The position numbers and the translations under genes were made by a program. Under the pieces are notes generated by a model, which made no database searches, was not told the origin of the DNA, and was given only the letters and a program-made list of their open reading frames with translations. Positions 45,001 to 54,369 of a DNA stretch of 55,400 nt are shown here, in pieces. Origin of the DNA: an uncultured Lachnospiraceae bacterium (GTDB taxonomy: Bacteria > Bacillota > Clostridia > Lachnospirales > Lachnospiraceae); assembly GCA_945864145.1 (NCBI GenBank), contig CAMBAN010000005.1, positions 1-55,400 on the forward strand. Reading direction: 5' to 3'. Every line of letters starts with the position of its first letter. The first letter of the stretch is position 1.

Positions 45001-45457
45001 GGTTCTCCTCCTTTCTTTGGGGCTGCATTTTTAAAGACTCTATGACATTGTGAAACACATGAAGCTGTTCCTCTTTATTCTGTTCTCCACATTGTAATGT
45101 CAAAATGAACTCACAATTCTCAAATACACCGAGCAAAATAATATTTTGCATTTTATATCCCATAAGCTCAGACTCGTAATGCATTTCTCCATATTCCTGT
45201 CTATAAATCTGATGCTTCCTGACATAAAGGCATTGAAACCCTGTCATGGCACTTTGGTATTCTAAATAGTAATCCTGAAGCCGAAGCACCAGCTCTGTAT
45301 CATCCAGTTCTCTGATGCCTTTCGTAACAGAGATCACTGTCTGCCTATCCTCTGAAATCCACAGATAGTCGCGAAACATGTCTTCTGTCTGTTTTAGATT
45401 TTTCGGAAGCATAAGCTCTATCTTATTATCATATAATTGATATTGTTTGTATAACAT
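44990..45457 (-). CDS. Unknown protein coupled to the FHA gene
   Basis: 155 residues. The start MLYKQYQLYDNKIELMLPKN lies six bases after GGGAG; a GTG five codons earlier is in the binding site. The pattern KIELMLPKNLKQTEDMFRDYLW recalls the DcrB/PsbP-like small fold, which is only a shape guess. No membrane segment. Its last 11 bases overlap the FHA start, so both are made together and may form a complex. Confidence 0.7.
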   Translation of the reverse strand: MLYKQYQLYDNKIELMLPKNLKQTEDMFRDYLWISEDRQTVISVTKGIRELDDTELVLRLQDYYLEYQSAMTGFQCLYVRKHQIYRQEYGEMHYESELMGYKMQNIILLGVFENCEFILTLQCGEQNKEEQLHVFHNVIESLKMQPQRKEENHAD

Positions 45458-45477
45458 TCTTTTCTCCCTCACAAGAA

Positions 45478-45503
45478 AAGAGTTTGATTAGTAGCAAACT
45501 CTT
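45478..45503 (-). promoter_or_regulatory. Hairpin ahead of the FHA-pair operon
   Basis: AAGAGTTTG (45478-45486) with CAAACTCTT (45495-45503), 9-bp stem. On the minus strand TTTTCTT follows the stem, so it could act as a terminator or attenuator directly ahead of the ribosome binding site. Confidence 0.5.
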
Positions 45504-45538
45504 AGATTCCACTACATACGCGAACTTTCCTATTGTAG

Positions 45539-45566
45539 AAAAAAGGGTTGTTTTTCAACAACCCTT
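45539..45566 (-). terminator. guaB terminator
   Basis: AAGGGTTGTT (45543-45552) with AACAACCCTT (45557-45566) and a T-run on the minus strand. Confidence 0.88.
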
Positions 45567-45584
45567 CTCTATCATACTTCTATT

Positions 45585-47066
<1,482 letters not shown>

Positions 47067-47099
47067 TTAAAATAAAGTGAAAACTCTATATTGTTCAGA

Positions 47100-47128
47100 A
47101 TTATACAAAATACAATGCAAAAAGTCAA
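47100..47128 (-). promoter_or_regulatory. guaB promoter
   Basis: TTGACT (47123-47128), 17 bases, TATAAT (47100-47105) on the minus strand. Confidence 0.85.
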
Positions 47129-47136
47129 TTGGCAGA

Positions 47137-47637
47137 TTAGTCAAGGAATACCTTTCTTGGGGCGATTCCTTTGATGGTTTTTGCAAAATCATCCGATAAA
47201 TTTAGCATATATTTCTGATTACCGTCATAGAACATCATATATAGCTTCTCATCAGGCAAATCCTGTCCTGCACTGTAGTCAATAACCTTACCTTCTCTGT
47301 TTTTATAAGAATCCAACTGATAAGACTTTACAGGTGCCAGAATCTCAATTTTATCTACAGAAATCGTAGCAACTCTTTTTCTTCTCTGCTTAGCCATAAT
47401 TTTATCAATAGTAATCTCTTTGTCCAAATACAGATACTCATATTCGATGTCTGTCCACTGAAATACAAAATAGTCCAAAACACCAAAAGCTACTGCAATA
47501 ATAAAGATGATAATATTCCCGGTCAACAAACATAAAAGACCGGCTATAATGGTAGGAACTAAACTTACCACACGTAATGCCTTCTCTTTCATTCCGCTTT
47601 CTTTCTTTACTAAAAGTTCCTTATAACTATCATTCAT
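47137..47637 (-). CDS. DUF6106-like membrane protein
   Basis: 166 residues. Two adjacent membrane helices (about 26-60) follow a basic N-terminus. The C-terminal cytoplasmic part (YLYLDKEITIDKIMAKQRRK and VDKIEILAPV) is soluble and of unknown function; it resembles the PH-like tail of some small clostridial membrane proteins. ATG with a spacing typical for the genome. It sits upstream of the guaB promoter. Confidence 0.72.
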   Translation of the reverse strand: MNDSYKELLVKKESGMKEKALRVVSLVPTIIAGLLCLLTGNIIIFIIAVAFGVLDYFVFQWTDIEYEYLYLDKEITIDKIMAKQRRKRVATISVDKIEILAPVKSYQLDSYKNREGKVIDYSAGQDLPDEKLYMMFYDGNQKYMLNLSDDFAKTIKGIAPRKVFLD

Positions 47638-47770
47638 ACCTCATAACCTCCACGCATTCCTGCTGCTTTTCTTTTGTTCTTTTATGAACTTACATGGTAA
47701 AATATAACGTAAATACTGCAAGAAATCAATGTATTATGACAGATTTAGAAAAAATTAATACCTTAACACA

Positions 47771-47799
47771 TTGACTATTGTAAAAGTTGCCTATATCAT
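47771..47799 (+). promoter_or_regulatory. Promoter of the 47839 gene
   Basis: TTGACT (47771-47776), 17 bases, TATCAT (47794-47799). Confidence 0.7.
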
Positions 47800-47838
47800 A
47801 AATGCATATCTAAAAAAGAGAAAGGCGCGGCAAAGGAA

Positions 47839-48606
47839 ATGGGTGTATATAACGAAAATCGTGATAAAAATCAAAATATGCGTGACGAAATCAGAGAGCA
47901 GAATGCAAAGCTTAAGGGTGCTCCCTTTAAGGAAAAGCTTTCTTATTTTAAAGAATATTATTTAAAATCCACATTAATTATACTTGCAATCCTTGTATTC
48001 CTTGGTTCCTTAATTTACAGCATGTTAAGCGGTCCTGAGGATACTGTTTTTGCTGCATTATTCTATAATGATACCGGTGATTCTTCAGATACTTCTCTTG
48101 CTGATAATTTTGCAGCCTACATGGGAATCGATACTGAAAAACATGACGTTTATATCGATGCGACCATGACTTATCATGATACTTCATCTACAGAAATCAG
48201 TACAGAGGTCACTACAGATGCTACAACCGCACCAAATACCTCTATGTATTCCTATGATGATTATGTAGGTCTGGAAAAATCCATGGCTCTTATTGCAGCA
48301 AAAGAATTAGACGTCATTGTCGGTGATGAAGCGACCTTCCGGTACTACTGTAAAGCTGAAATATATGCGGACTTAAGAGACTTTTTCACAGAAACGGAAT
48401 TAGAAGCATACAAGGACAGACTTTGCTACTATGAAAACGAAGAAACAGGTGAGCTTGTACCGTATGGTATCTCGATTACAAACTCACCTAAAATCAAACA
48501 ATATCATTATTATGATGGCATTGACTCTTTTCTTGGTTTTGTTGTCAATTCCCAAAATCCGGACAATGCCAAAGCATTCTTAGCTTATATTGATATGGAA
48601 GACTAA
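47839..48606 (+). CDS. Membrane protein of unknown function
   Basis: 255 residues: a basic cytoplasmic N-terminus of ~45 residues, one membrane helix (STLIILAILVFLGSLIYSML), and an acidic extracellular domain rich in Asp, Thr and Tyr (TEVTTDATTAPNTSMYSYDD). No enzyme motif is visible. The tail (GFVVNSQNPDNAKAFLAYID) recalls the end of solute-binding proteins but the length is too short. The neighbouring PfkB gene converges on it with only 2 bases between stops. Confidence 0.7.
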   Translation: MGVYNENRDKNQNMRDEIREQNAKLKGAPFKEKLSYFKEYYLKSTLIILAILVFLGSLIYSMLSGPEDTVFAALFYNDTGDSSDTSLADNFAAYMGIDTEKHDVYIDATMTYHDTSSTEISTEVTTDATTAPNTSMYSYDDYVGLEKSMALIAAKELDVIVGDEATFRYYCKAEIYADLRDFFTETELEAYKDRLCYYENEETGELVPYGISITNSPKIKQYHYYDGIDSFLGFVVNSQNPDNAKAFLAYIDMED

Positions 48607-48608
48607 TC

Positions 48609-49520
48609 TTATTTCCAGATTAAAGGCTTCCACTGTTCAATTTGTTCCTCTGTCATAAAGCCGATAGAGGTTCCTACAAAGCCGATTTTATAGGAGGCAA
48701 AGAGAAGTGCATTTTTAATTGCTTCTCTTTCGTCTCCTGTTTTTACGTAATAATGCAAAAATGCAGAAAACATCGCATTACCTGCTCCAATCGTATTTAC
48801 AACCTCATTGGTCTTTACAGGCTTATACTCTAATACACTATTCTGTTCCCTGGTATACATCAGGACACCCTTTTCACCAAGCCCAATCAGCACAATCTTT
48901 GGATTTCCCAGTTCCTTACACTGTTCCAGACATTCATAGGGTGTGCCATCCAAATCATCCTCACTGACATATAGAATATCTGCTTCTCTGATAAAATCCG
49001 CCTTTTCCAACACCTTTTCCTTTCGCATGCTTCTTACGTTTACTGCTAAAGGCTTGTTGTATTTTTTTGCAAGCTCCAGTAAAGGTCTGCAGAAATTACA
49101 GCTTGAAATCAAAACCATGTCCTTATCCGGTATCTGTCTTTCAAACAGCTCATAATCATACTGGGTATGTCTGATGCACTTTACATCCTCAAAGGTCTGT
49201 GTTTGTCCATTTGCATATAAAATAATTGCACTTGGCATACCATCCAAAACAGGTAAGACATATTGCATATCCAAATCAAGCTGTGCCGGGTTCAATGCAT
49301 GGTTATACTGTTCCAGAGCAAATTCTTTTGCCACCATACTCATAAAATCCACATCATTTCCAAGCCAGCGTAATGCTACTGCTTCATTATATCCGGCTCC
49401 ACCTATATTTAAATCAATCATGCCCTCCTCACTGCAGAATCTCTTGTAAGGAAGTGGAAGTTCATCTACTTTTACAATGGTTTCCATTTGCAAAAAACCT
49501 GCTACCATGAATTTACTCAT
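48609..49520 (-). CDS. PfkB-fold protein with Asn in place of catalytic Asp
   Basis: 303 residues with the ribokinase fold. The first PfkB signature is NIGGAGYNEAVAL (38-50) and the second region is VNTIGAGNAMFSAF (241-254). In active members this reads GAGD, the Asp being the catalytic base; here codon 248 is AAT, Asn. The rest of the fold seems intact. It may be a pseudokinase, or use another base. The substrate is unknown. ATG six bases after GGGAGG. No other sugar gene is adjacent. Confidence 0.8.
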   Translation of the reverse strand: MSKFMVAGFLQMETIVKVDELPLPYKRFCSEEGMIDLNIGGAGYNEAVALRWLGNDVDFMSMVAKEFALEQYNHALNPAQLDLDMQYVLPVLDGMPSAIILYANGQTQTFEDVKCIRHTQYDYELFERQIPDKDMVLISSCNFCRPLLELAKKYNKPLAVNVRSMRKEKVLEKADFIREADILYVSEDDLDGTPYECLEQCKELGNPKIVLIGLGEKGVLMYTREQNSVLEYKPVKTNEVVNTIGAGNAMFSAFLHYYVKTGDEREAIKNALLFASYKIGFVGTSIGFMTEEQIEQWKPLIWK

Positions 49521-49655
49521 TTTTATCCTCCCGGCTCAACTATAGCCACCTGTCAAGTTTGAAGGTTTCTATTATTTTCTGAATTTTTATTATATTTTCT
49601 CACTTTTATTATATATGATTATTATTTGTCTATCAACACATTTCGACCTTTTTAC

Positions 49656-49684
49656 TTGAAAAAAGCCAGCCTATGTTTTATGCT
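49656..49684 (+). promoter_or_regulatory. Promoter of the DUF6062 gene
   Basis: TTGAAA (49656-49661), 17 bases, TATGCT (49679-49684). The leader is about 115 bases and can fold. Confidence 0.65.
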
Positions 49685-49699
49685 GATACAAATAGCAGT

Positions 49700-49787
49700 G
49701 AAAAAGCTTTAGCTTTTTCCTGTATGAAACTGAGAACTTCTTTGCGAAAGAACCACTGTTCTGAGTGATTAGAAATTCTTTTCATAC
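49700..49787 (+). promoter_or_regulatory. Structured leader of the DUF6062 gene
   Basis: A 9-bp hairpin (49700-49708 with 49711-49719, GAAAAAGCT/AGCTTTTTC) is followed by an outer stem GTATGAAA (49722-49729) with TTTCATAC (49780-49787). Inside are AGAAC (49733-49737) with GTTCT (49758-49762), and TTCTTT (49738-49743) with AAAGAA (49747-49752). The nested set ends 8 bases ahead of the ribosome binding site. I know no riboswitch class with this pattern. Confidence 0.45.
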
Positions 49788-49807
49788 TACATTCAGGAGG
49801 ATTTGCC

Positions 49808-50569
49808 ATGAAAGAACAACTATATACCATACCGCTTAACGATGCCTTTGCCGCGAATGATGAATGTCCCTTCTGTTTTATCGAGAGAAAAGTAGAGCAG
49901 GATTTACTGGATTTTACACTTGGCTCCGGTTCCTCTTATATGGAGAGTGATATTCGCGATAAAACAGATAAAGCTGGCTTTTGCAGAATGCATTTTCAAA
50001 AAATGTTCCAATATGGCAATACCCTTGGAAATGCCTGGATTTTGAAAACCCATTATTTAAAAATGAATGCAGAGCTTTCAAATGAAATCAAGCATTTCAA
50101 ACCGGTAAAAGCTAAATTTACTGACCGTTTCCGTAAAACAAAGGAAATAAACAATTCTATGTCCGCCTGGGTATTTTCCAAGGAACAGTCCTGCTTTATT
50201 TGCGAGCAGTATCAGGACATTTATCAAAGATATTTGGATACTTTTTTCTATATGTACAAAAAAGATCCTGCTTTTGTAGAAAAAGTCAGACAAAGTAAAG
50301 GCTTCTGCCTGGTTCATTTTGGAGATTTATGCGAAGCTGCTGTTTCTTCGTTATCAGAAAAACAACAACAGTACTTTTTTGATATGCTTTTCCCTTTGAT
50401 GCAGGAAAATATGCAGAGAGTTTCTAAAGACGTAAACTGGCTCGTAGAAAAATTTGACTATCAAAATCAAAATGCTGACTGGAAAAATTCAAAAGATGCA
50501 GCACAGCGCGGTATGCAGAAGCTAAAGGGCGGCTATCCGGCAGATGCCCCTTATCAGTATAAAAAATAA
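49808..50569 (+). CDS. DUF6062-family protein with duplicated Cys/His sites
   Basis: 253 residues, no signal peptide. Two matched sites are visible: CPFC (Cys20, Cys23) with CRMH (Cys59, His62), and CFIC (Cys129, Cys132) with CLVH (Cys167, His170). The gaps inside each pair are almost equal (36 and 35 residues), so the protein seems to be an internal duplication of a four-ligand zinc-ribbon-like unit. The C-terminal ~80 residues are helical and basic. ATG after a strong GGAGG. It has its own promoter, a structured leader, and a terminator embedded in the TetR gene end. Function unknown. Confidence 0.82.
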   Translation: MKEQLYTIPLNDAFAANDECPFCFIERKVEQDLLDFTLGSGSSYMESDIRDKTDKAGFCRMHFQKMFQYGNTLGNAWILKTHYLKMNAELSNEIKHFKPVKAKFTDRFRKTKEINNSMSAWVFSKEQSCFICEQYQDIYQRYLDTFFYMYKKDPAFVEKVRQSKGFCLVHFGDLCEAAVSSLSEKQQQYFFDMLFPLMQENMQRVSKDVNWLVEKFDYQNQNADWKNSKDAAQRGMQKLKGGYPADAPYQYKK

Positions 50570-50578
50570 TATAAAAGA

Positions 50579-50622
50579 GGTATCCATGGTAGCTTAAGAA
50601 GCTACCGTAGATACCTTTTCTT
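50579..50622 (+). terminator. Terminator of the DUF6062 gene, inside the TetR gene end
   Basis: GGTATC (50579-50584) and GATACC (50610-50615) close an imperfect stem with ATGGTAGCTT/AAGCTACC pairing inside, followed by TTTTCTTCTTT. Its 3' arm is made of the last codons of the convergent TetR gene. Confidence 0.8.
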
Positions 50623-51241
50623 CTTTGTTCTCTGCCTGAGATTTTTCCTGCACCATTTCTCTAATGAATTCAATTTGATTTCTCATCTCTTTATAAACAG
50701 CCTCTGGATCAGACTCACCATAAGCCTGCTCAGCTGCAATACCATTTACAGTATACTGTACAAGCTTTTTCAGTTTTTCACGCTGTGTCTTTTCCTCAAC
50801 TGTTAAAATGTCAGCATTTTTTAGAAAACCATTCATTTTTTCGTTATAAAAATCCTGGTCCTCTGCTATCTGCGCTCTTACCTCAGCATCTGTTTCCCTT
50901 TGTGCCTGCTCTAAAAACATAAGCATATACGGATACTTTTTCTTGATGCGCATCTTGGTAAATTCCATCTGTTTCACTACTTCAAAGTAGTCTCTTTCAT
51001 CTGCATCCAGGATAGACGAAAGCTCTAAAATCACGTACTTTACACTATAACCATATACAAAATTGTAAAGACCAAGCTTTGAGCCAAAATAGTGAAACCA
51101 AAGACCCTTACTAACCTCTACGGCTTTGACCATGTCATCTGTACTGGCGTGCTTAAAACCATTCTTCGCAAATACTTCTACTGCTCCATTAATCATGCGG
51201 TCCTGTTTTTCTCTGGACAAATCAAAGAACTTTTCGTTCAT
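50594..51241 (-). CDS. TetR-family transcriptional regulator
   Basis: 215 residues. The N-terminal helix-turn-helix region is seen in INGAVEVFAKNGFKHASTDDMVKAVEVSKGLWFHYFGSKLGLY (cited only in outline: ASTDDMVKAVEVSKG and FHYFGSKLGLY). The C-terminal ~150 residues form the helical ligand/dimer domain. Its target and ligand are unknown; the nearest gene that might be controlled lies at 51391, divergently oriented. ATG 8 bases after GGAGG. Confidence 0.92.
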   Translation of the reverse strand: MNEKFFDLSREKQDRMINGAVEVFAKNGFKHASTDDMVKAVEVSKGLWFHYFGSKLGLYNFVYGYSVKYVILELSSILDADERDYFEVVKQMEFTKMRIKKKYPYMLMFLEQAQRETDAEVRAQIAEDQDFYNEKMNGFLKNADILTVEEKTQREKLKKLVQYTVNGIAAEQAYGESDPEAVYKEMRNQIEFIREMVQEKSQAENKEEKVSTVAS

Positions 51242-51390
51242 GCACCTTTCCTCCCCTTTGTTGACTTTCGTGGTCTATTTCATATTAACATAATATTTCT
51301 AACAATTCAATAAATTTTATACATATTCCCTTTTCTTTTCGATAAAATAGTATTAAAATGTCTATATCAAATATTGAAAGGAGTTTTCAA

Positions 51391-51897
51391 ATGGCAAAAA
51401 AATTAGGAAGACTTATATTATTTAGTGCATTAACTGGTGCTGCTGCAGCAGGAACTTATTATCTCCTCCAAAAAAAGAATGATTCTCCACTGAAGGATGC
51501 TGATGACATAGATGATTTTGATGATTTCGATGAAGATTTAGATGACGACTTTGACGAACAGCCAAATTATTCCAAATCTCGTCCTTATGTTTCTTTAGAT
51601 TTAGAAAATGCAAAAGAAATTATTGGAGAAAAGGTAATCGAGACAATCGATAAAACAAAGGAAAAAATTGTAGAATTTAATGTTCCTGAAAAACTGGATA
51701 AGGCAAAAGAAATTGTAGAGGGATACACTCGTGCAAATACAGATGCTTCTCATACACATGCAGAGCCTACTGTTTCTCAGACCTATACAACTGTCTCCAG
51801 CACACCTCATCCTGACCATGAAGCATCAGCTGCTACTGCCTATCAGGATACTCCTACTATGGAAACTGAAGAATTTTTCGATGATACAGAAAACTAA
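51391..51897 (+). CDS. Small membrane-anchored acidic protein
   Basis: 168 residues. A membrane helix lies near residues 6-24 (GRLILFSALTGAAAAGTYYLL) after MAKKL. A long Asp-rich stretch follows (about 33-58), then a helical region with repeated KAKEIV and IDKTKEKIVEF patterns, then a Thr/Pro-rich tail. The start is the ATG at 51391, seven bases after AAAGGAG; the frame opens at 51358. It may be a YtxH-like cytosolic-facing membrane protein. No catalytic motif. Divergent from the TetR gene. Confidence 0.75.
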   Translation: MAKKLGRLILFSALTGAAAAGTYYLLQKKNDSPLKDADDIDDFDDFDEDLDDDFDEQPNYSKSRPYVSLDLENAKEIIGEKVIETIDKTKEKIVEFNVPEKLDKAKEIVEGYTRANTDASHTHAEPTVSQTYTTVSSTPHPDHEASAATAYQDTPTMETEEFFDDTEN

Positions 51898-51899
51898 TT

Positions 51900-51939
51900 A
51901 AAAAACTTCCTGTTTGTTTAAGCAAACAGGAAGTTTTTT
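51900..51939. terminator. Terminator of the 51391 gene, inside the HAD gene end
   Basis: A perfect 17-bp stem (51900-51916 with 51923-51939) with arms containing CTTCCTGTTTG and CAAACAGGAAG, T-runs on both sides. The HAD stop codon (51918-51920) is in the loop, so the last codons of HAD form the 3' arm. Confidence 0.9.
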
Positions 51940-52571
51940 AATTCTTCTACTTTTGTAAAATAGTAATCACTATTCTGCTTCATAAATTCTCTGATTTCAG
52001 GAATATCATTTGACCAGCCTGCACCTACAAAGGTACAGCCAAACTTCTTTGCCATATCATATCCCGGTTTTAAATCATCTACCATCACGATATCCTTAGG
52101 TGAAAGCGCATATTCTTTAGCAATTTGCTCTAATGCATAGGTTGCCGGTTTTCTCTGCTCCGGTGCACATTCCCAGCCAAATATCTTATCCGGTAACGGC
52201 AACTGATTTGCCTCGTAATCTCTCTTAATATTAAAGTCATAAGAGTGACTGACAACACAGACGATACCACCTTCTGCCTTATGCATTTCTATGATTTCTT
52301 TCATACCCGTATAAGCCTTTGGAATATGGTCTGTCACATAATTTCTCCAGATTTCTACTTCCTGCTCCAGTTCTTCTTCTGTCATGTGCAGTTTTCCTGT
52401 ACAGTATTCAATAAAACCCGGATGAAAATTTTCTCTAAAATAGTCTTCTAAAGAAATCGTCACTCCCGGTCTCATGATACGTAATGCCTCTAAAAAAGCA
52501 GGGTAGTGGACATCTGCCGTGCTGTCCACTACCGTATCATCATGGTCTAATACTAAACATTTGTATTTCAT
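51918..52571 (-). CDS. HAD-family phosphatase
   Basis: 217 residues. The nucleophile motif is LDHDDT (Asp9, with Asp11 as acid/base). Motif III/IV residues are seen in APEQRKPATY (Lys) and IVMVDDLKPGYDMA. The cap domain (about 20-90) is of the helical C1 type. It probably dephosphorylates a small metabolite such as a sugar or nucleotide monophosphate. It follows glnS by 16 bases in the same direction, so they may share a transcript. Confidence 0.88.
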   Translation of the reverse strand: MKYKCLVLDHDDTVVDSTADVHYPAFLEALRIMRPGVTISLEDYFRENFHPGFIEYCTGKLHMTEEELEQEVEIWRNYVTDHIPKAYTGMKEIIEMHKAEGGIVCVVSHSYDFNIKRDYEANQLPLPDKIFGWECAPEQRKPATYALEQIAKEYALSPKDIVMVDDLKPGYDMAKKFGCTFVGAGWSNDIPEIREFMKQNSDYYFTKVEELKNFLFA

Positions 52572-52586
52572 ACTAACCTGCCTGTT

Positions 52587-54278
52587 TTATTTTGGTAAAA
52601 CGAAAGAGCTCTTTAAGGATACAATACGGTTAAATACCAATGCATCCGGCTTAGAATCCTTATAATCTACATTAAAGAATCCCTGTCTTACAAACTGGAA
52701 GCTCTCGTAAGCCTTTGCATCCTTCAATGCAGGCTCTAAATAGCAATCCTTTAATACTGTTAAAGAATTTGGATTTAAGTTGATAGAGCCATCCTCGTTA
52801 TAAACACCTTTTTCTTCGTCAATTAAGTTTTCGTATAAGCGAACCTCAGCCTTTACTGCATAAGGAGCCGGTACCCAATGAATGGTTCCCTTTACTTTTC
52901 TTCCTGTAAAGCCGCTTCCCTGCTTTGTTTCAGGGTCATAAGTACAATGAACAACAGTAACCTTTCCTGTCTCATCCTTTTCGTAGGATACACACTTTAC
53001 AAAGTAAGCACTCATCAAACGTACCTCATTACCAGGAAACAGTCTGAAGTATTTCTTTGGCGGTTCCTCCATAAAGTCATCTCTGTCAATGTAAAGCTCT
53101 CTACAGAATGGTACCTGTCTTGAACCTAATGCTTCATTTTCCAGGTTATTTGGAACCTCTAAGTATTCTACCTGACCTTCCGGATAATTATCGATTACCA
53201 GTTTTACAGGGTCAAGTGCAGCCATCATTCTAGGCTTTTTCAGCTTCAAATCTTCTCTGATACAATACTCAAGCATCGCATAATCAACAGAAGAATTTGC
53301 TTTGCTGACACCACAAAGCTCAACAAACTTCTTTATAGATTCCGGTGTAAAACCTCTTCTTCGTAAAGCTGCAATCGAAACAAGTCTTGGGTCATCCCAA
53401 CCATCTACAATGCCTTCCTCAACCAACTTTTTGATATATCTTTTTCCGGTTACCACGTTTGTCAGATACAGTTTTGCAAACTCAATCTGCTTTGGTGGAT
53501 GTGGATATTCAAGCTCTCTTACTACCCAGTCATACAACGGTCTGTGGTCCTCAAACTCCAAAGTACAGATAGAATGGGTAATGCCCTCAATTGCGTCCTC
53601 AATCGGGTGTGCAAAATCATACATCGGATAAATGCACCATTTATCTCCTGTTCTGTGATGTGTCATATGTGCTACACGGTAAATAACAGGGTCTCTCATG
53701 TTCATATTAGGAGATGCCATGTCAATTCTTGCACGTAAAACCTTTTCTCCATCCGCAAACTTTCCGTTTTTCATATCCTCGAAAAGTGCAAGATTTTCCT
53801 CTATACTTCTATTTACAGATGGGTCCTCCTTACCAGGCTCTGTCAAAGTACCACGATACTCCTTGATTTGCTCTGCAGATAAATCAGACACATAGGCCTT
53901 TCCCTTTTTAATGAGCTTTACAGCACCCTCATACATCTGTTCAAAGTAATCTGACGCAAAGAAAAGTCTGTCCTCCCAATCAGCACCAAGCCATGCAATA
54001 TCTGCTTTAATAGACTCTACGAACTCTACCTTCTCCTTTGTAGGATTTGTATCATCAAAACGCATGTTGAACTTACCGCCATACTGCTGTGCTAATCCAT
54101 AATTTAAAATAATACTTTTTGCATGTCCTACATGTAAATAGCCGTTAGGCTCTGGTGGAAATCTTGTATGAACAGTATCGTATACGCCTTCTGCCAGGTC
54201 TTTATCGATAATCTGCTCAATAAAATTTCTGGAAACAACTTCCTTTCCTTCTTCATTTTTGTTTTCCATTTCGCTCAT
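52587..54278 (-). CDS. glnS: Glutaminyl-tRNA synthetase
   Basis: Class I synthetase of 563 residues. The HIGH motif is [14 protein letters not shown] (HVGH). A Rossmann core and a C-terminal double beta-barrel follow. The KMSKS loop reads [11 protein letters not shown] where E. coli GlnRS has VMSKRKL. The start is the ATG at 54278, 8 bases after GGAG. Most Firmicutes make Gln-tRNA through GatCAB, so a GlnRS here frees GatCAB for Asn-tRNA. GlnRS in clostridia is generally thought to have arrived by horizontal transfer, though base composition here looks normal. Confidence 0.95.
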   Translation of the reverse strand: MSEMENKNEEGKEVVSRNFIEQIIDKDLAEGVYDTVHTRFPPEPNGYLHVGHAKSIILNYGLAQQYGGKFNMRFDDTNPTKEKVEFVESIKADIAWLGADWEDRLFFASDYFEQMYEGAVKLIKKGKAYVSDLSAEQIKEYRGTLTEPGKEDPSVNRSIEENLALFEDMKNGKFADGEKVLRARIDMASPNMNMRDPVIYRVAHMTHHRTGDKWCIYPMYDFAHPIEDAIEGITHSICTLEFEDHRPLYDWVVRELEYPHPPKQIEFAKLYLTNVVTGKRYIKKLVEEGIVDGWDDPRLVSIAALRRRGFTPESIKKFVELCGVSKANSSVDYAMLEYCIREDLKLKKPRMMAALDPVKLVIDNYPEGQVEYLEVPNNLENEALGSRQVPFCRELYIDRDDFMEEPPKKYFRLFPGNEVRLMSAYFVKCVSYEKDETGKVTVVHCTYDPETKQGSGFTGRKVKGTIHWVPAPYAVKAEVRLYENLIDEEKGVYNEDGSINLNPNSLTVLKDCYLEPALKDAKAYESFQFVRQGFFNVDYKDSKPDALVFNRIVSLKSSFVLPK

Positions 54279-54369
54279 AGTTCTATCTCCTCCATTTGAA
54301 CTGCTTATCAAAATATTTTAAACTATGCACCCAGTATTTGTAAAGAGAATTTGCATAACTGCCATAAGG

